NCBI RefSeq assembly: GCF_027596085.1
Contig: NC_072467.1
Span: 27,385,308 to 27,449,307, forward strand
DNA from: Anoplopoma fimbria
Lineage: Eukaryota > Chordata > Actinopteri > Perciformes > Anoplopomatidae
Length of the DNA stretch: 64,000 bases
Direction of reading: 5' to 3'
Below, one piece after another: positions 11,760 to 22,908 of the stretch. Both the position numbers and the translations under genes were made by a program. The stretch's first letter is position 1. Each line of letters starts with the position of its first letter. The notes under the pieces are model-generated. The model saw only the letters and a list, made by a program, of their open reading frames with translations, was not told the origin of the DNA and made no database searches.

Positions 11760-13388
11760 ATGTCTGCTGCCAGCTGTCTGCAGACTGAAGATCAGTTTCT
11801 GTGCTCCATCTGTCTGGATGTGTTCACTGATCCAGTCAGCACACCATGTGGACACAACTTCTGTAAAACCTGCATCAATGAACACTGGGACGTTAATGTC
11901 CAGTGTCAGTGTCCAAACTGTAAAGAGTTGTTCAACACCAGACCTGAGTTGCGGGTCAATACTTTGATCTCTGAGATGGCTGCTCAGTTCAGACAGTCAG
12001 CTCAACAGAAAGCCAGAAACAGAAGCTCAGAGCAACAAGCTGATAAACCAGGAGAAGTTCCCTGTGACGTCTGCACTGGAACCAAACTGAAGGCCATGAA
12101 GTCCTGCCTGGTGTGTCTGGTCTCCTACTGTGAGACTCACCTGGAGCCTCATCTGACAATGTCAGGTCTGAAAAGACATCAGCTGATCGACCCTGTGGAG
12201 AACCTGGAAGACAGGATGTGTACGGAGCACGATAAACTGATGGAGCTGTTCTGTAAGACCGACCAGATGTGTGTCTGCATACTCTGCAGTCTTTCAGACC
12301 ACAAGACACATGATGTTGTTCCTCTGAAAGAAGGTTATGAAGGAAAGAAGGCCGAACTGGAGGCTGAAATCCAGCAGATGATCCAGAAGAGACAACTGAA
12401 GATTGAGGAGATCAAACACTCCGTGGAGCTCAGTGAGGAAGATGCAGACAGAGAGATAGCAGATGGTGTTCAGGTCTTCACCGCTCTGAAGGAGTCTGTT
12501 GAGAGAAGCCAGGCCGAGCTCATCGACACGATCAAAGAGAAGCAGAGAAAGACAGAGAAACAGGCTGAAGGCTTCATCAAAGAGCTGGAACAGGAAATCT
12601 GTGAGCTGAAGAAGAGAAGCACTGAGGTGGAGCAGCTCTCACGCTCTGAAGACCACCTCGACATCCTCCAAAGCTTCATTTCCCTGAACGCTGCTTTACC
12701 CACAAAGGACTGGACAGAAGGCAACGCCCAACCACTCTATGAGGGGACTGTGAGGAAAGCTTTGAATCTGCTGGAGGAGATGATTAGTGAACAGATAAAG
12801 AATCTGGTTGAGGCCGAGCTGAAGAGAGTCCAGCAGTCTGCAGTGGATGTGACACTTGATCCTGATACAGCTCATCCTTATCTCATCCTGTCTGATGATG
12901 GAAAAGAAGTTAAACATGGTGTATGGAAGAATCTCCCAGACAATCCAAAGAGATTTGATTCATGTGTTAATGTCTTAGCAAAGCAGAGTTTCTCTTCAGG
13001 AAGATTTTACTACGAGGTTCAGGTTGAAGGGAAGACTAAGTGGACTTTAGGAGTGGTCAGAGAGTCGATCAACAGGAAGGGAAAAATCATACCGACTCCT
13101 CAGAATGGTTACTGGAGGATAAGGTTGAGGAATGAGAATGAGTACACAGCTCGTGCTGGCCCATCAGTCCGTCTCTCTCTGAAGTCTCAGCCTGAGAAGG
13201 TGGGGGTGTTTGTGGATTATGAGGAGGGTGTGGTCTCCTTCTATGACGTTGATGCTGCAGCTCTTATCTACTCCTTTACTGGCTGCTGCTTCACTGAGAA
13301 ACTCTACCCATTATTTAACCCATGTAATAATGTTGGTGGTAAAAACTCTGCCCCTCTGATCATCTCTCCTGTCAATCACACTGAGTAG
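11760..13388 (+). CDS. TRIM-B30.2 E3 ubiquitin ligase, copy 3 (intact)
   Basis: A single uninterrupted coding exon of 542 codons. The start is the ATG nine bases after the acceptor CCTCAG (11745-11750), matching copy 2; an earlier in-frame ATG at 11691 would lie in the intron. Domains: C3HC4 RING at residues 15-54 (C15, C18, C30, H32, C35, C38, C51, C54), B-box 1-like CDVC...CLVC, B-box 2 (CTEH ... HKTHD, about 155-195), coiled coil about 200-340, PRY-SPRY about 355-542 with LDPDTAHPYLILSDDG, WTLGV and a C-terminal LYPLF. RING TRIMs transfer ubiquitin to proteins recognised by the SPRY domain; fish members of this group are often interferon-induced. Compared with copies 1 and 2 the changes gather in SPRY loops. 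The exact orthologue (TRIM39-, TRIM25- or bloodthirsty-like) cannot be fixed from sequence alone. Confidence 0.93.
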   Translation: MSAASCLQTEDQFLCSICLDVFTDPVSTPCGHNFCKTCINEHWDVNVQCQCPNCKELFNTRPELRVNTLISEMAAQFRQSAQQKARNRSSEQQADKPGEVPCDVCTGTKLKAMKSCLVCLVSYCETHLEPHLTMSGLKRHQLIDPVENLEDRMCTEHDKLMELFCKTDQMCVCILCSLSDHKTHDVVPLKEGYEGKKAELEAEIQQMIQKRQLKIEEIKHSVELSEEDADREIADGVQVFTALKESVERSQAELIDTIKEKQRKTEKQAEGFIKELEQEICELKKRSTEVEQLSRSEDHLDILQSFISLNAALPTKDWTEGNAQPLYEGTVRKALNLLEEMISEQIKNLVEAELKRVQQSAVDVTLDPDTAHPYLILSDDGKEVKHGVWKNLPDNPKRFDSCVNVLAKQSFSSGRFYYEVQVEGKTKWTLGVVRESINRKGKIIPTPQNGYWRIRLRNENEYTARAGPSVRLSLKSQPEKVGVFVDYEEGVVSFYDVDAAALIYSFTGCCFTEKLYPLFNPCNNVGGKNSAPLIISPVNHTE

Positions 13389-14074
13389 AACAACCAGTTG
13401 ATTTTCTACAGAAAGATCAACTTTCACTTAATGTAATAAATGTATATTTTTTTGTGAAGACATTGTTGACTTTTTCAGATTCAATTTTTTTACTGTCAAT
13501 GTTTTTCTTTGATCTGTCATATTGCTACTTACTACTTCAAGACATTGATTAATAATAGTGTAGATTGAAGTATAAATGATGCTGTGTTCACACCAAACAA
13601 GAAGCACATTTTCCGAGTTGCCTTATGGGTGTGAGTTTTATCGCAGGATTATTTGTGTTTATTTGCATCTTTGTAGCTGCTCTATCAACACTAGAAACGC
13701 CAGAGAGAAGCGGGTGCTAAAAATGGATAAATGGGATGCCGAAATAACTGAATAATGATGCTGATTTTTTAAAAAAATGTGGCACCTTTTATGTGGATGT
13801 CCAATCAGTGACGATTGTAATGTAGTCAATTGAAACAATGAATTACTTAGAGCTGCTATATTAACATTGAAAGCTGAAGTCGCGGATAAAAAAACCTGTT
13901 GTTTTTCCTGCATCCAGCGCTATTATTTGATGTGATATTGACGTAGTTGGATCCAAAGAAGAAACACCAGCAGGCGTTGTGTTCTAGATGCAGCTCAAAA
14001 ACAAAACTTGGTTGTTCTCTCATTTGTATGGACGTGGATACATTTTTCAGTGTTTTGGCCAACTGGATGTAGTC

Positions 14075-14400
14075 GTCATGAAGTCACCCATTGGTTGATG
14101 GACTAAGGTTTCATAGCCTCTAGTTTGGCATTTTGGCATTTCGCCGCCATCTTGGATTACGGCTGTCGCCATCTTGGTTTATTGCAACCACTGAACGGTA
14201 GTGACCATTTAGACAGCAGAGAAGTGACGCCGTGGTAGAAACGCCGTATAAGGCTCTGGTAGTAGTATTAACCTGTCAATCACAGTAGCCCCGCCCTAAA
14301 GCATCCCCTGCTTTATGGTCTGTTTGACTCTAAATGGAGCATCATTTACTAAATGAACATCATGCTGTATTGAAGAAGACTTGAAACTAGAGATTGGCGT
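14075..14400 (+). repeat. Dispersed repeat family R, copy 1
   Basis: This contains CATCTTGGATTACGGCTGTCGCC, GCCCCGCCCTAAAGCATCCC and GAACATCATGCTGTATTGAAG, which recur at 41080-41345 and 55435-55735 (plus) and at 16895-17190, 59383-59660 and 60690-61015 (minus). No coding sequence is seen. The length of up to about 450 bases and lack of an open frame suggest a non-autonomous element; the class is unknown to me. Confidence 0.75.
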
Positions 14401-14524
14401 TTAGAGGCGACGTTATGCATCCTGGTTCATGTAGGCCCAATTCCACAAGAAGGAAAAATAAGCTTTCTCGGTCAATATAGCACATATTGAGGACTATATT
14501 TCTTCAATTTACTATATTTACCAT

Positions 14525-14630
14525 AATAATAATACTAATAATCAGCTTTATTGGTCATTGTACATACATACTGTATATATATACATGAAATTTACCCTTT
14601 GCATTTAACGCATCCCTGAGGAGCAGATTG
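14525..14630. repeat. Retroelement-tail-like repeat
   Basis: The stretch CAGCTTTATTGGTCATTGTAC, then ATGAAATTTACCCTTTGCATTTAACGC, resembles a common fish interspersed repeat with a TTTATTGG start and a GAAATTT ... CTGCATTTAAC core. This rests on memory of fish repeats; the class is not certain. Confidence 0.4.
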
Positions 14631-15060
14631 GACGTTCACATAAAGAAAGATGAATTTTCCCTTTAAAGATCTGGGTGCCTAATATAAAACCTTTTATTTC
14701 CTGGTCATTGTGTATAAGAAGTGTTGCATACTGTCACAAATAACTGAGGAGCAGTTTATGAATGTGTCACAAGTAATTTGCATCTCTCTGTTTTTCTTTT
14801 TAAATAAAATAAGACAATATTAATTTTCAGTGTGTTTTATTAAGTTATTTTGTTTTTTAAAGATATTACGGCTTAACGAACAGCTGAAAGTGTTTCTAAT
14901 GACACCAAATCATGTGATTAAAAACACCATCAGCTGTTCTCAGACTGACTTGAGCCGACGAGGTTCAGTACCACATCACTTTTGAGATAGTTGGTTATGT
15001 AAAATAATGTGGTGATATTTAAGGTTTGAGTTGAGTTTGAGCAGCTGATGTGAATGCTTT

Positions 15061-16894
15061 TCTTCATATTGTGATAATGTCTTGAAATAAAAATAAACAG
15101 AAAATGATTGGATGGTTGTAGGTCAGTGGGGTTAGTGTATTTGTGAACCATTGACTGTTCGATTGATGCTAAACTATTAACAGCTGCTGCTGTTGTTGTT
15201 GTTCATAATCATTTGATGATCATGAACCAGGACTTGAATATTTAATTGTCCAGCCTCTGTATTGAAATAACTTGATCTAAGCTGCAACATGCACAATAAC
15301 CCATTCAGGCCCAGGCTTAAATTTCTGTTTTTGTATGATTAATAGTTCCATTTATCTACCCCCTAAATCCTCTGACTAGCTTTAAAATATGGATATAGTT
15401 AAGATTTTGGTGGAGCTCACAACAATAAATAACAAAATTGTAATGTGAAAAAGTACAACAACAAATAACCTTTGAGAGAGCTTTATTCAATTCAAACATG
15501 TCGTTACATGTCACTAATATTTCTGAATATAGAGGAGTCAAGTTTCACCCCCTTGACGGTCAAGTGATAGCAAAAGCACCATCTTCAACAATAAATAACA
15601 GCCAACAACGAACTCTTTTACTCGTCGTAAGATGAAACTATTCAGCACTGCAATGTCGAGAACATGGAAGACAGTTTTGAACCATTTGCAGTCTTTGTTC
15701 TGGCGCTGTAGCTCTGAAGATGTTGTTCTGGACCATCAGGCAGCCTCTGAAAACACTGAATGGACCAAGACAACTCTGCTGTAACAGTCACACCTGTGGT
15801 TGAAGAGTGTCAAAAAAGTAACTTTATTTAACACCGTTAATTAACATATCATTTAAATAAGCCAAAAGCAGGTGGTAAACTTTTCTCTGATTGGTAGTTA
15901 AACTGACTTCTGGTGACTCTGACCTCCAGAGAATCCCTTCAGGTCATAAAATAAATAATCAAAGGAGAGCCATTTAAAAAAACATTATTTATGCAGACGC
16001 ACTAAAGCCCCAAATTGATCAATGACATTAAAGGTAGAGGTGGTCATCTCTTTCAAACACATTTTTTAAATTTTATGGTAAAATTTTAGTTACATTCTGG
16101 GATGTCAGTGTTGACGACTTTCTCTATAAATTTAGTAACTTTTGGAGCTAGTGATGTTCGCTACTTTTATTGGAAATGAGTTGACACTCAGCTGGATCAT
16201 TTTTTTTATTTTAGCATACTCTTACTAGTCTCTCAAGATTACTAACCCTAGCTTGAATACTTAATAAGGGAGAGTAACGCGGCCGTACATCCATCTAGCT
16301 GTCGTGACCTCCCGACAAAGACAAATGGTGTAATTGGACTGGATTTTTATTCACAAACTCTTAGGTTTTAAATTCATTTAGATTGGATTAAGAAAATGAG
16401 AGAGGGAATAAACCAATACAATAATATGTTTATCTTATTGGTTTAAAACTTAAACAAAAGCAAGAACATAAACACTAGTGAAAAAGGTCAAACTCAAAAA
16501 GGGGAAACAAAGGGACAACTGATGCTACAAAACACTGATATATTTTTATTGTAGATGCAAAAGTGCAGAGTGAAAAACTTAGAAACCAGACACTCTACAT
16601 ACAACAGTCCCTCTATTTCAGGCCGTTAGCAGATTGGATCTATGGATGGCGATGCTGGTCCTGACTGAAATATCTTGGTTCCCCAAGCGGCAACCTCTGA
16701 TGCTGATAAATGAAGCCAAAGGGGAAGTGGCAGAAACTGCAGTTCTTCAAATGGCCACTTGAAGATTCAAACACAAGTCAATCCCCATAGACCCCTGTCT
16801 TAAAATGAACAACTTTACAGCAGAAATAAACAAGTTTACAGCCTGGCAAAACAACAGTTTGGGTCTCTGCAGCTAATATCCTTGTTTATCTGAC
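15061..16894. other. Intergenic stretch with no gene seen
   Basis: AT-rich sequence between the TRIM array and FAAP24. No open frame is longer than about 60 codons and there is no recognisable RNA gene. A short (CTG/TTG) run lies at 15183-15202. Confidence 0.6.
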
Positions 16895-17190
16895 AACACT
16901 ACGTCACTCCTCCTCAGTCCAAATATAGTCATTTCTGTTACCTATTTGCAAAAAAAAAAAAAAAAAAAAAAGGATGTTGATGGCCAAATTTGCCTTACTC
17001 CTCGGCTTAAAAACTGCAGCCCACAAAACAAAGGGTGACGTCACGACTACTATGTCCACTCCTTCTATACAGACTACGGTCTCTAGCTGCTAGCTGTCTG
17101 CTCCGCTGTGTCACCACGATCCACCCACTGTGGCCATTGTGACAGTTGGGCTGTGTCCTCACTGCCGCTTTGAGACCACGTCCTTATACT
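16895..17190 (-). repeat. Dispersed repeat family R, copy 2 (diverged), with poly(A) run
   Basis: ACGTCACTCCTCCTCAGTCC followed by ATTTCTGTTACC matches 60854-60900 in the same orientation, that is, minus relative to the copy at 41080. A run of about 22 A residues near 16950 sits in the place of a shorter A run at 60909. Confidence 0.6.
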
Positions 17191-17367
17191 ATACAGTCTT
17201 TGGGCTTTTCCGCATAGTCAACAGTAAACAAATGTAGCTTCTTGAAGTTTGAACACTTGCAGAAACAGTGCAAAGTTAGATTTGTTTTAGTGTCCATGTG
17301 GGCCAAAGTGTATGGGCATCATTTAATCCAAACCTCTCTGGTTAAATAAAGACCCAGAGTTGAACCT

Positions 17368-19064
17368 TCACGTTCCAGCAGCTGTGGGTTTGTGGAAGAA
17401 GCTGTGGATCTGCTGAGCTGCAGCCTGACCCACGATGGGCTCCAGCTCGGCGGGGGCGGCGTTACAGAGCAGCTGGATGCTGGAGAAGTGCTCCAGCAGG
17501 GCCAGGGCTTTGACCCTGCCGACCCCAGGGACATGCTGCACCAGAGCCAGGACCAGAGGGTCCAACAGCCGGGACGAAGTCCTCCTCCTGAAGGGGTTCT
17601 CTCTGCCCTCCCCGTGAACCTGGAGACAGACAAGTGTAGTAAAGAGGTCAAATGTTTTGGTCAAATGTTCTGACCTCTTGAGTTTCATCACCTCGTTGTA
17701 AATCCCGGGCACTACACTGATACATCCATCATGTGATGGAGGAGGAGGATGTTTGACACACAAAAGGATTCAAGGACATTTTAAATCCCTTTAAAACAGG
17801 ATTTTTTTTAATGTATTGATTGTAGTCGCAGAAATATCGATAAACGATTGTTTGAAAACAATTTGCGATAGTAAGCTATATCGATATTTTTGCACAGATA
17901 TCATTTTACGGAGGGTTTCTATTTTAAGATTTTTTATTATGTACGCTACTGGAAACCCACGGATCAAATTAAATGCATTTGTTTTAAATGATCTCATGGG
18001 ATGACACTCTGATCAGCTTTGCCAGTCAGAGAAAGGTACTTCCACACGACAGGGGAAAACAGAGCTTTTAATCAAGAATGAACTTTTGTGTTCATTCTGC
18101 TGGTGGAGAGTTCAAAACCAGTGCGTCTCAGGAGTTCTGAGACCGTAACAATAAATAAAAAGTACTACGAGACGAAACCCAAATCTTTAGAGCAAACGTA
18201 CTCACTCAAAATGACGGCACAGAAAATAAACCATCCAAGCCGCTACTTACATATATATGGCATTAAATCATGAAGCAAGTTACATTATGTTATTCTGGAC
18301 CTTTGCTTGAGACATTTTTCTCTCACTGGACCACTTTGAATTTTAATTGCATAACTCCTGGTGTGTTGCTTTATGCTTTTTTTACACCAAGAATGTGTGT
18401 TTGACTCTCTTATAGTAAAACAAACAGAAACAACAAAAGCTCTTCTGAACAAAGCCTTGCTCATTATTAGAGGATACATGTCAGAGAGGAAACACTTGAA
18501 AGTAGTGAGGATAGGTGTCATATACCAAAACATGTTTAAGCAAAAAGGAACACTGACAATAGGACATTTTCTTAAAAGCTTAAACATTTGTTGAATCAAC
18601 ACATTTAACATTATCAACATAATCAAACTGGTGTTAGTGTTCAATACTCACCATCTGCGTGATGAGCTGCGAGGCCTCGGTCTGCCCGCCGACCGGCAGC
18701 AGAGTCAACCCGAGGTCAAACACCACAAACTTCTGCACGGCAGCAAAGTACTGCTCACTGAGCCTGGTGTTCTCCACCAGCACCAGCTCCTGGAAGCTGC
18801 TGGTGGTCTGTAAAAACAGGGGGGGGGGGGGGCACAGTTCATATCAGGCAGAACGGAAACAACCTGCTGCGTCTCGCTCATCAAACTCACATTTCTGTAG
18901 CGAACCAGTTTCCTCTTGTAGGCGTTTCCTGCTACGATGTCGCACTCGGACACGTACAGGATGCAGCTCTTGTTGGGCAGGTGGAAGTCTGCCACACCGA
19001 GCTCATTCTCAAACAGGATTCTCACGCCGCCACCTGCAGCAGAAGTAAAGCCTGTTGATGACAT
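17368..19064 (-). CDS. faap24: Fanconi anemia core complex-associated protein 24
   Basis: Minus-strand gene with three coding exons: 19064-18891, 18807-18652 and 17619-17368, all phase 0 and all GT-AG, giving 193 residues. Start is ATG at 19064-19062 (MSSTGFTSAAGGG), stop TGA at 17370-17368. Residues 1-110 form the XPF-like nuclease fold; it lacks the catalytic ERKxxxD motif, as is usual for FAAP24. Residues about 130-185 form the helix-hairpin-helix pair (HVPGVGRVKA, then EPIVGQAAAQQIHSFF). FAAP24 pairs with FANCM, binds branched and single-stranded DNA and brings the Fanconi core complex to stalled forks in the nucleus. Human FAAP24 is 215 residues (memory), so length fits. A weak ATTAAA poly(A) signal in gene orientation lies at 17327-17322. 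Intron 1 has a run of 14 C just before the exon 2 acceptor. Any 5' non-coding exon was not found. Confidence 0.9.
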
Positions 19065-19224
19065 TTTTCAAGTTGTGTGTGACACCATAGTGACATATAA
19101 TCAATAGGAAAAAAGATAAAATAAAATAAAAGATAGCAATGTACAGTATATCTACATGTGTGCAATGTGCAATATTCCACATGAGTCCAGTGCAGGAGAA
19201 AGTTTTTAAAGCATTAAAGCGACG

Positions 19225-19286
19225 ACATCACATAAAAGCCAGTCTGTAAAAATGGGTTTTAAGAAGTGAAGCATTACACTTCTGCA

Positions 19287-19325
<39 letters not shown>

Positions 19326-20030
19326 CAACTACTACTAAACTCAATAATAAAGATATTCTGCTTGCAAGTAAAATGTTGTTTAGTTTAGTTTAAGTTTAGT
19401 TTATTTGCACAATTGAAAAATATAAAAAACATAACATTGATAAATAACATGACAGTGCAGGAAGAGGCAGAAAGCCCACTGGGCTTATTTGAAGCCTCCA
19501 CCTATATAATATTAAAAACAAATCACAATACTATAACAAATCTAGATCTCACTTGCTCGTTGGGGTAAATAAACAGAATAAATAAAATACATGTAAAATA
19601 ATTTAGTCAATAATAAAATAAAACATTAAAGCGACATCACATTAAAGCCAGTCTGTAAAAATGGGTTTTAAGTGAAGCATTACACTTCTGCATATGCCTT
19701 TTCAGTCATATTGTATATGACAGGCTACCATATCAAAAGTTTGGTACCAGTCAAAAGTTTGGACACACCTTCTCATTCAACTACTTTGAAGAATCTAAAA
19801 TATAAAACATATTCTGGTTTGTTTAATTTGTGTGTTTACCACATAATTCCATATGTGTTGCTTCATAGTTTGGATGTCTTCAATATTAATCTACAATGTA
19901 GAAAAAAATAAAAATAAAGAAAAACCATTGAATGAGAAGGTGTGTCCAAACTTTTGACTGGTACTGTATATAATATTTAAAAACAAATCACAATACTATA
20001 AAGAATCTAGATCTCACCTGCTCGTTGGGG
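19225..20030. repeat. Duplicated segment next to FAAP24
   Basis: CCAGTCTGTAAAAATGGG followed by GAAGCATTACACTTCTGCATAT occurs at 19241-19290 and 19648-19695. ACAAATCACAATACTATAA followed by CTAGATCTCAC and CTGCTCGTTGGGG occurs at 19517-19565 and 19983-20032. A segment of about 400-470 bases has thus been duplicated in tandem. The first copy includes a repeat-like piece (GGCAGAAAGCCCACTGGGC, 19469-19487); the second holds the small transposon at 19747-19961. Confidence 0.75.
19747..19961. mobile_element. Tc1/mariner-type MITE with TA target sites
   Basis: The ends are perfect inverted repeats of about 30 bases: CCAGTCAAAAGTTTGGACAC at the left and its complement ending GTCCAAACTTTTGACTGG at the right. 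TA lies on both sides (19745-19746 and 19962-19963), the target duplication of the Tc1/mariner group. Length is 215 bases with no coding capacity, so it must have been moved by an enzyme encoded elsewhere. Confidence 0.9.
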
Positions 20031-20757
20031 TAAATAAACAGAATAAATAAACAGAATAAATAAACAGAATGAATAAACAGAATAAATAAACAGAATAAAT
20101 AAACAGAATAAATAAACAGAATAAATAAACAGAATAAATAAACAGAATAAATAAACAGAATAAATAAACAGAATAAATAAACAGAATAAATAAACAGAAT
20201 AAATAAACAGAATAAATAAACAGAATGAATAAACAGAATAAATAAACAGAATAAATAAACAGAATGAATAAAGAGAATAAATAAACAGAATAAATAAACA
20301 GAATAAATAAACAGAATGAATAAACAGAATAAATAAACAGAATAAATAAACAGAATAAATAAACAGAATAAATAAACAGAATAAATAAACAGAATAAATA
20401 AACAGAATAAATAAACAGAATAAATAAACAGAATAAATAAACAGAATAAATAAACAGAATAAATAAACAGAATAAATAAACAGAATAAATAAACAGAATA
20501 AATAGAATAAATAAACAGAATAAATAAACAGAATAAATAAACAGAATAAATAAATAAATAAACAGAATAAATAAATAAATAAATAAACAGAATAAATAGA
20601 ATAAATAAACAGAATAAATAAACAGAATAAATAAACATAAATAAACAGAATAAATAAACAGAATAAATAAACAGAATAAATAGAATAAATACACAGAATA
20701 AATACACAGAATAAAAAACAGAATAAATACACAGAATAAATAAACAGAATAAATACA
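20030..20757. repeat. 13-base minisatellite, about 55 copies
   Basis: The unit CAGAATAAATAAA repeats in near-perfect order for about 730 bases; rare variants have AATG or lose CAG. Because 13 is not a multiple of three, the minus strand reads open in all three frames as the same 13-residue hydrophobic peptide. The array grew from the AAATAAACAGAATAAAT found once at 19567-19583 in the other half of the neighbouring duplication. Confidence 0.95.
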
Positions 20758-21239
20758 CATTACATTACATTACAGTCATAAATAAGCAGAATAAACTGGT
20801 CACTTCCTTCTTATCTCTGGTGAGAGTTGCACATGCTCAGTACCTATCAGGCTGCAAAATTTGGCATTTGGACTGATTTGATAAATATATATATAGATAT
20901 ATATCTATATATATATATATAATAAATAATTACCCTTTAAGCTTTGAATGAGGGAAGAGTTTCTCCATTTCTCGGTGGCAATAACATGTCCGTAGGGAGG
21001 AACCGCATTCAGCACCTCCATGTCGTCCCCTCCTTAATGTGGTTAAACACTAACTATCATCCTCTCTGGGAACAGTGTGTTTATATTCATGAACTAAAGC
21101 AGAGCTCACAACACAGCCTCCCATGTGGACAAATCTCTTCTTCGTCTTCGGCTCGTCGGTGGAGACGAAGAGCCGCTGCCTCTCTGTCGCCCCCTGCAGG
21201 ACAAGAGGGGAAACACCGCCACTGCACACTGGTGGAGTT

Positions 21240-21661
<422 letters not shown>

Positions 21662-21899
21662 TTTTTTTCCTATCGATTATATGTCACTATGGTGTCACAC
21701 ACAACTTGAAAAATGAATTTATTACAAAAAGGAATAAAATGTAATTAGAATGCAACACACACATTAATGCAGCAGTAATATTAATGTACAGAAATCATGA
21801 AGTCTTATATTAAAACGCTGGCAGGGAACATTTTACTGCTCAATGACTGCATTTAACAGGCTACTTTAAATAGACCTACATTTTACTGATAATACTTTT

Positions 21900-22470
21900 A
21901 CTTTTTCAATGTAGGATTTTTACTCGTGGAGCAGTATTTTCAAAGAATAAAATAATAAATGTTGGTTCTTGAAATCCTAATGTTGAATATACTTGCAGAA
22001 TTTTAAAATATATTAAATAAATGAAGGGTAAATACAAACTACATTTTACTGATATAAAATAAAAGAATAAAATGTTGGTTCTTGAAATCCTAATGTTGAA
22101 TATACTTGCACAATATGTTATTATTGACATTATTGGGTATAGATATTAAATAAATAAAGGGTAAATACAATACTACATTTTACTGATAATACTTTTTACT
22201 TTTTCAACGTGGGATTTTCAAAGAATATAATCACAAATGTCGAGGAGTATTTTCAAAGAATAAAATAATAAATGTTGGTTCTTGAAATCCTAATGTTGAA
22301 TATACTTGCAGAATATGTTATTATTGACATTAATAGATTAATATTTTAAATAAATTAAGGGTAAATACAATACTACATTTTACTGATAATACTTTTACAT
22401 TTTCAACGTGGGATTTTCAAAGAATAAATGATAAATGTTGGTTCTTGAAATCCTAATGTTAAAAATTAAA
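21900..22470. repeat. Tandem repeat of about 110-175 bases, four copies
   Basis: ATGTTGGTTCTTGAAATCCT followed by AATGTTGAATATACTTGCA recurs at about 21959, 22073, 22272 and 22435. Between these, TAAGGGTAAATACAA ... ACATTTTACTGATAATAC also recurs. The array abuts the TDRD12 promoter region. Confidence 0.85.
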
Positions 22471-22488
22471 AATATTAAATAAATGCCC

Positions 22489-22908
22489 GGTCTCCATGGT
22501 GACAGGTCACCTCTAACGGTCACCATGGAGACGCCAGTTACGAAGCCCCGCCCCCTTTCTGGCGGTCGAGGCCGACCCGGCGCCTGTCCCGTAAAGCAGC
22601 TCATTAAACGGGTAGTTACGTCACGTTTCACGGCTTTAGACGGAAAATAAAACAGTAAAAAAAACACAAAATGTCACCCAAACATCGCCCTGATGAATTC
22701 TGCTTCACTTTAATGCGTTTTTAAGCGTTAGTTTCCCCCTGAAACTAGTTGTAACCACGCCGCTAAGCTAACGGTAGCTAGCGGGAGCTGCCAGGCGTGC
22801 GCAGTGACGTAGGCTGACGCAGTGACGTATCTGACGCAGTGACGTATCTGACGCTAACTAGCTTAACCTGGTCAGAGTCACCGAGGAGGACTAACACACA
22901 CACACACC
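22489..22908 (+). promoter_or_regulatory. TDRD12 promoter region with RFX-, MYB- and CRE-like sites
   Basis: Sequence turns GC-rich here after AT-rich repeats. Two palindromic X-box-like motifs, GTCTCCATGGTGAC (22490-22503) and GTCACCATGGAGAC (22519-22532), fit the RFX consensus. MYB-like sites lie at 22514-22519 (TAACGG), 22534-22539 (CCAGTT) and 22769-22774. From 22805 to 22854 TGACGT and TGACGC alternate six times, including a 17-base tandem repeat, giving three CRE-like TGACGTA sites 65-105 bases before the ATG. A-MYB, RFX2 and CREM are known regulators of germline genes, which suits TDRD12; binding is inferred. Confidence 0.55.

Larger units (their letters stand above)
11679..15060 (+). 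repeat. TRIM tandem duplication, unit 3 (older, interrupted 3' flank)
   Basis: After the stop codon the flank first resembles units 1 and 2 loosely (13389-13520). It then breaks off and resumes at about 14690-15060, where GTGTATAAGAAGTGTTGCATAC, the poly(A) region (AATAAA 14803-14808) and GTGGTGATATTTAAGG again match 1490-1815. The intervening 1.1 kb carries dispersed repeats (for example 14075-14400), so it was probably inserted. Divergence here is higher than between units 1 and 2, so unit 3 split off earlier. The array ends at about 15060. Confidence 0.7.

Noticed and set aside
20030..20757. CRISPR-like array
   Set aside because: There are no unique spacers; units are contiguous, and the genome is a vertebrate.
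19988..20760. Three overlapping 240-256 codon hydrophobic frames on the minus strand
   Set aside because: Artefact of the 13-base minisatellite, which has no stop in any frame.
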